Of a stretch of DNA of 64,000 bases, positions 63,027-64,000 are shown one piece after another. Position 1 is the stretch's first letter. The number at the start of each line of letters is the position of its first letter. The DNA comes from Proteiniborus sp. DW1 (GTDB lineage Bacteria; Bacillota; Clostridia; Tissierellales; Proteiniboraceae): positions 1-64,000 of the forward strand of contig NZ_FMDO01000036.1 of NCBI RefSeq assembly GCF_900095305.1. The letters run 5' to 3'. Both the position numbers and the translations under genes were made by a program. The notes under the pieces were generated by a model that made no database searches, was not told the origin of the DNA, and worked only from the letters and a program-made list of their open reading frames with translations.

Positions 63027-64000
63027 AGCTAGATACTCCAATCAAACATTTGCTCAGTTTATCCATATTAGGTATCTCAATATCATCTGGAACGTTTTGA
63101 CCAGTAGTTAAATATGATACTGGATAATTAAAATAGAATTTTGTATTTAAAATATTCCCCAAATTAAGCGCCTCATCTATTTTACTAAATATTATCTTAA
63201 AGTCTGCAATAAAACTATATCTATTTAATACATCCCTAATAGTTTCAAAATCAGTAGTTGCATTTATGACAAGATGTATCTCTTTATTGTTTACTGAGTT
63301 AATTAACTCCATTATTTCGTTCATTTGCTCTTCATTTTTATGACTTCTTCCAGCAGTATCTACAAGGATAATGTCCTTATCTTTAAAGTTCGACAACGAC
63401 TTATAAATATCCTTTATTTCATACACTACTTTTATAGGGATATTCATAATTTCAGAGTATACTTTTAACTGCTCGACAGCAGCAATACGATAAGTATCAG
63501 CAGTAATCAACCCTACATCATGGTTTTGAGTTATAGAAAAATTTGCAGCTAATTTAGCTAGTGTAGTAGTTTTTCCAACTCCCGTTGGACCTATAAAAAA
63601 TATAATCTTTTGTTTTCCATCATAAGTAATAGGTGAAGACTCTCCTAAATAATCTCTAATGCTGTATAGAATAATTTCTTGAACCTGTATACTGTCCTTA
63701 TTAGTTATGTTTATTTGTTGATTTATTTTATCTAAGATCTGAAATGCAACCTCCTTATTAACTCCATTATCTATAAGAGAGTCGTAATAATTAGAGAACA
63801 CCTCAGGCAGTTCATTCTTTTTAGTATCTAATGTATTAGCTACTTTTTCAACTATAGTTCTTATTCTCTTAATCTCATCCTCTAAATGATCTTTATTCTT
63901 TAAAGAATGACTTTTATTTACATTAATATAGTTGTCTTTTGTCATATTAGGAAAATTAGAGAGATATTCTTTTTCCATATTTTTTTCTTCAATAGCTGCT
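63019..64000 (-). CDS. flhF: Flagellar biosynthesis GTPase FlhF (5' end outside window)
   Basis: SRP-family GTPase that fixes the site of flagellar assembly. The frame stays open past the internal ATG at 63978 to the window edge (upstream residues AAIEEKN), so the gene is truncated; 326 C-terminal residues are visible and the N-terminal basic domain is missing. The GTPase motifs are FFIGPTGVGKTTTLAKLAAN, ADTYRIAAVEQLK, DTAGRS, and FSKIDEA. It heads the visible part of the fla/che operon. Confidence 0.96.
   Translation of the reverse strand, partial: AAIEEKNMEKEYLSNFPNMTKDNYINVNKSHSLKNKDHLEDEIKRIRTIVEKVANTLDTKKNELPEVFSNYYDSLIDNGVNKEVAFQILDKINQQINITNKDSIQVQEIILYSIRDYLGESSPITYDGKQKIIFFIGPTGVGKTTTLAKLAANFSITQNHDVGLITADTYRIAAVEQLKVYSEIMNIPIKVVYEIKDIYKSLSNFKDKDIILVDTAGRSHKNEEQMNEIMELINSVNNKEIHLVINATTDFETIRDVLNRYSFIADFKIIFSKIDEALNLGNILNTKFYFNYPVSYLTTGQNVPDDIEIPNMDKLSKCLIGVSSYA

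Noticed and set aside
1-64000. CRISPR arrays, tRNA, rRNA, insertion sequences
   Set aside because: No regularly spaced direct repeats, tRNA-like cloverleafs, rRNA segments or transposase frames were recognised in either strand.

Overview
The window is AT-rich, densely coded chromosomal DNA from an anaerobic, spore-forming, flagellated Firmicute. It is most likely a clostridium of the Tissierellales/Peptostreptococcales type. The evidence is the low GC content, strong GGAGG ribosome sites with many TTG starts, spoVS and other sporulation genes, a clostridial-style fla/che operon, tRNA 2-selenouridine synthase (selenium use), and gene order closely matching the Bacillus/Clostridium core. No rRNA, tRNA, CRISPR array, insertion sequence or prophage was seen.

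Right to left on the minus strand (64000 to about 20900) the order follows the classical Bacillus core chromosome. It runs flhF-flhG-ycgR-cheB-cheA-cheW-cheC-cheD-fliA-fapA-swrB-like (motility), rpsB-tsf-pyrH-frr (translation and UMP kinase), uppS-cdsA-dxr-rseP-ispG (envelope and isoprenoids), a glycosyltransferase and an MgtC protein, then rimP-nusA-rnpM-L7Ae-infB-rbfA-nrnA-truB-ribF (the nusA-infB operon). After this come rpsO, pnp, a YlxY-type deacetylase, an M16 peptidase, YlmC, a TepA-like protease, ftsK, mnmH, pgsA, cinA, recA, rny and spoVS. On the plus strand at the left end lie miaB-ricA-mutS-mutL-miaA-hfq, a methionine gamma-lyase-like gene, and the divergent SOS pair lexA/yneA. This block belongs to the same ancestral neighbourhood but is inverted here.

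The accessory part is about 11000 to 20800. It contains a tyrosine recombinase with a perfect palindrome at its promoter, a 0.77-kb gene-free stretch with further palindromes, and a five-gene redox operon for a flavin/iron-sulfur amino-acid dehydrogenase resembling the four-subunit archaeal L-proline dehydrogenase. In front of the operon are a consensus sigma-54 promoter and three matching GTCA-N6-TGAC dyads, next to a gene for a CBS-PAS-AAA+ sigma-54 activator. Then come an aspartate aminotransferase, a PadR regulator and a PHP phosphoesterase.

The best leads are the self-contained sigma-54 redox regulon; a triple 13-bp operator-like motif at the ftsK promoter; a recA leader in which a hairpin separates the Shine-Dalgarno from the AUG; a probable ATT start and structured leader for rny; a cheC gene broken by a small deletion; and three LexA boxes between lexA and yneA plus one before recA. 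All calls are made by reading the sequence only; no database search was run.
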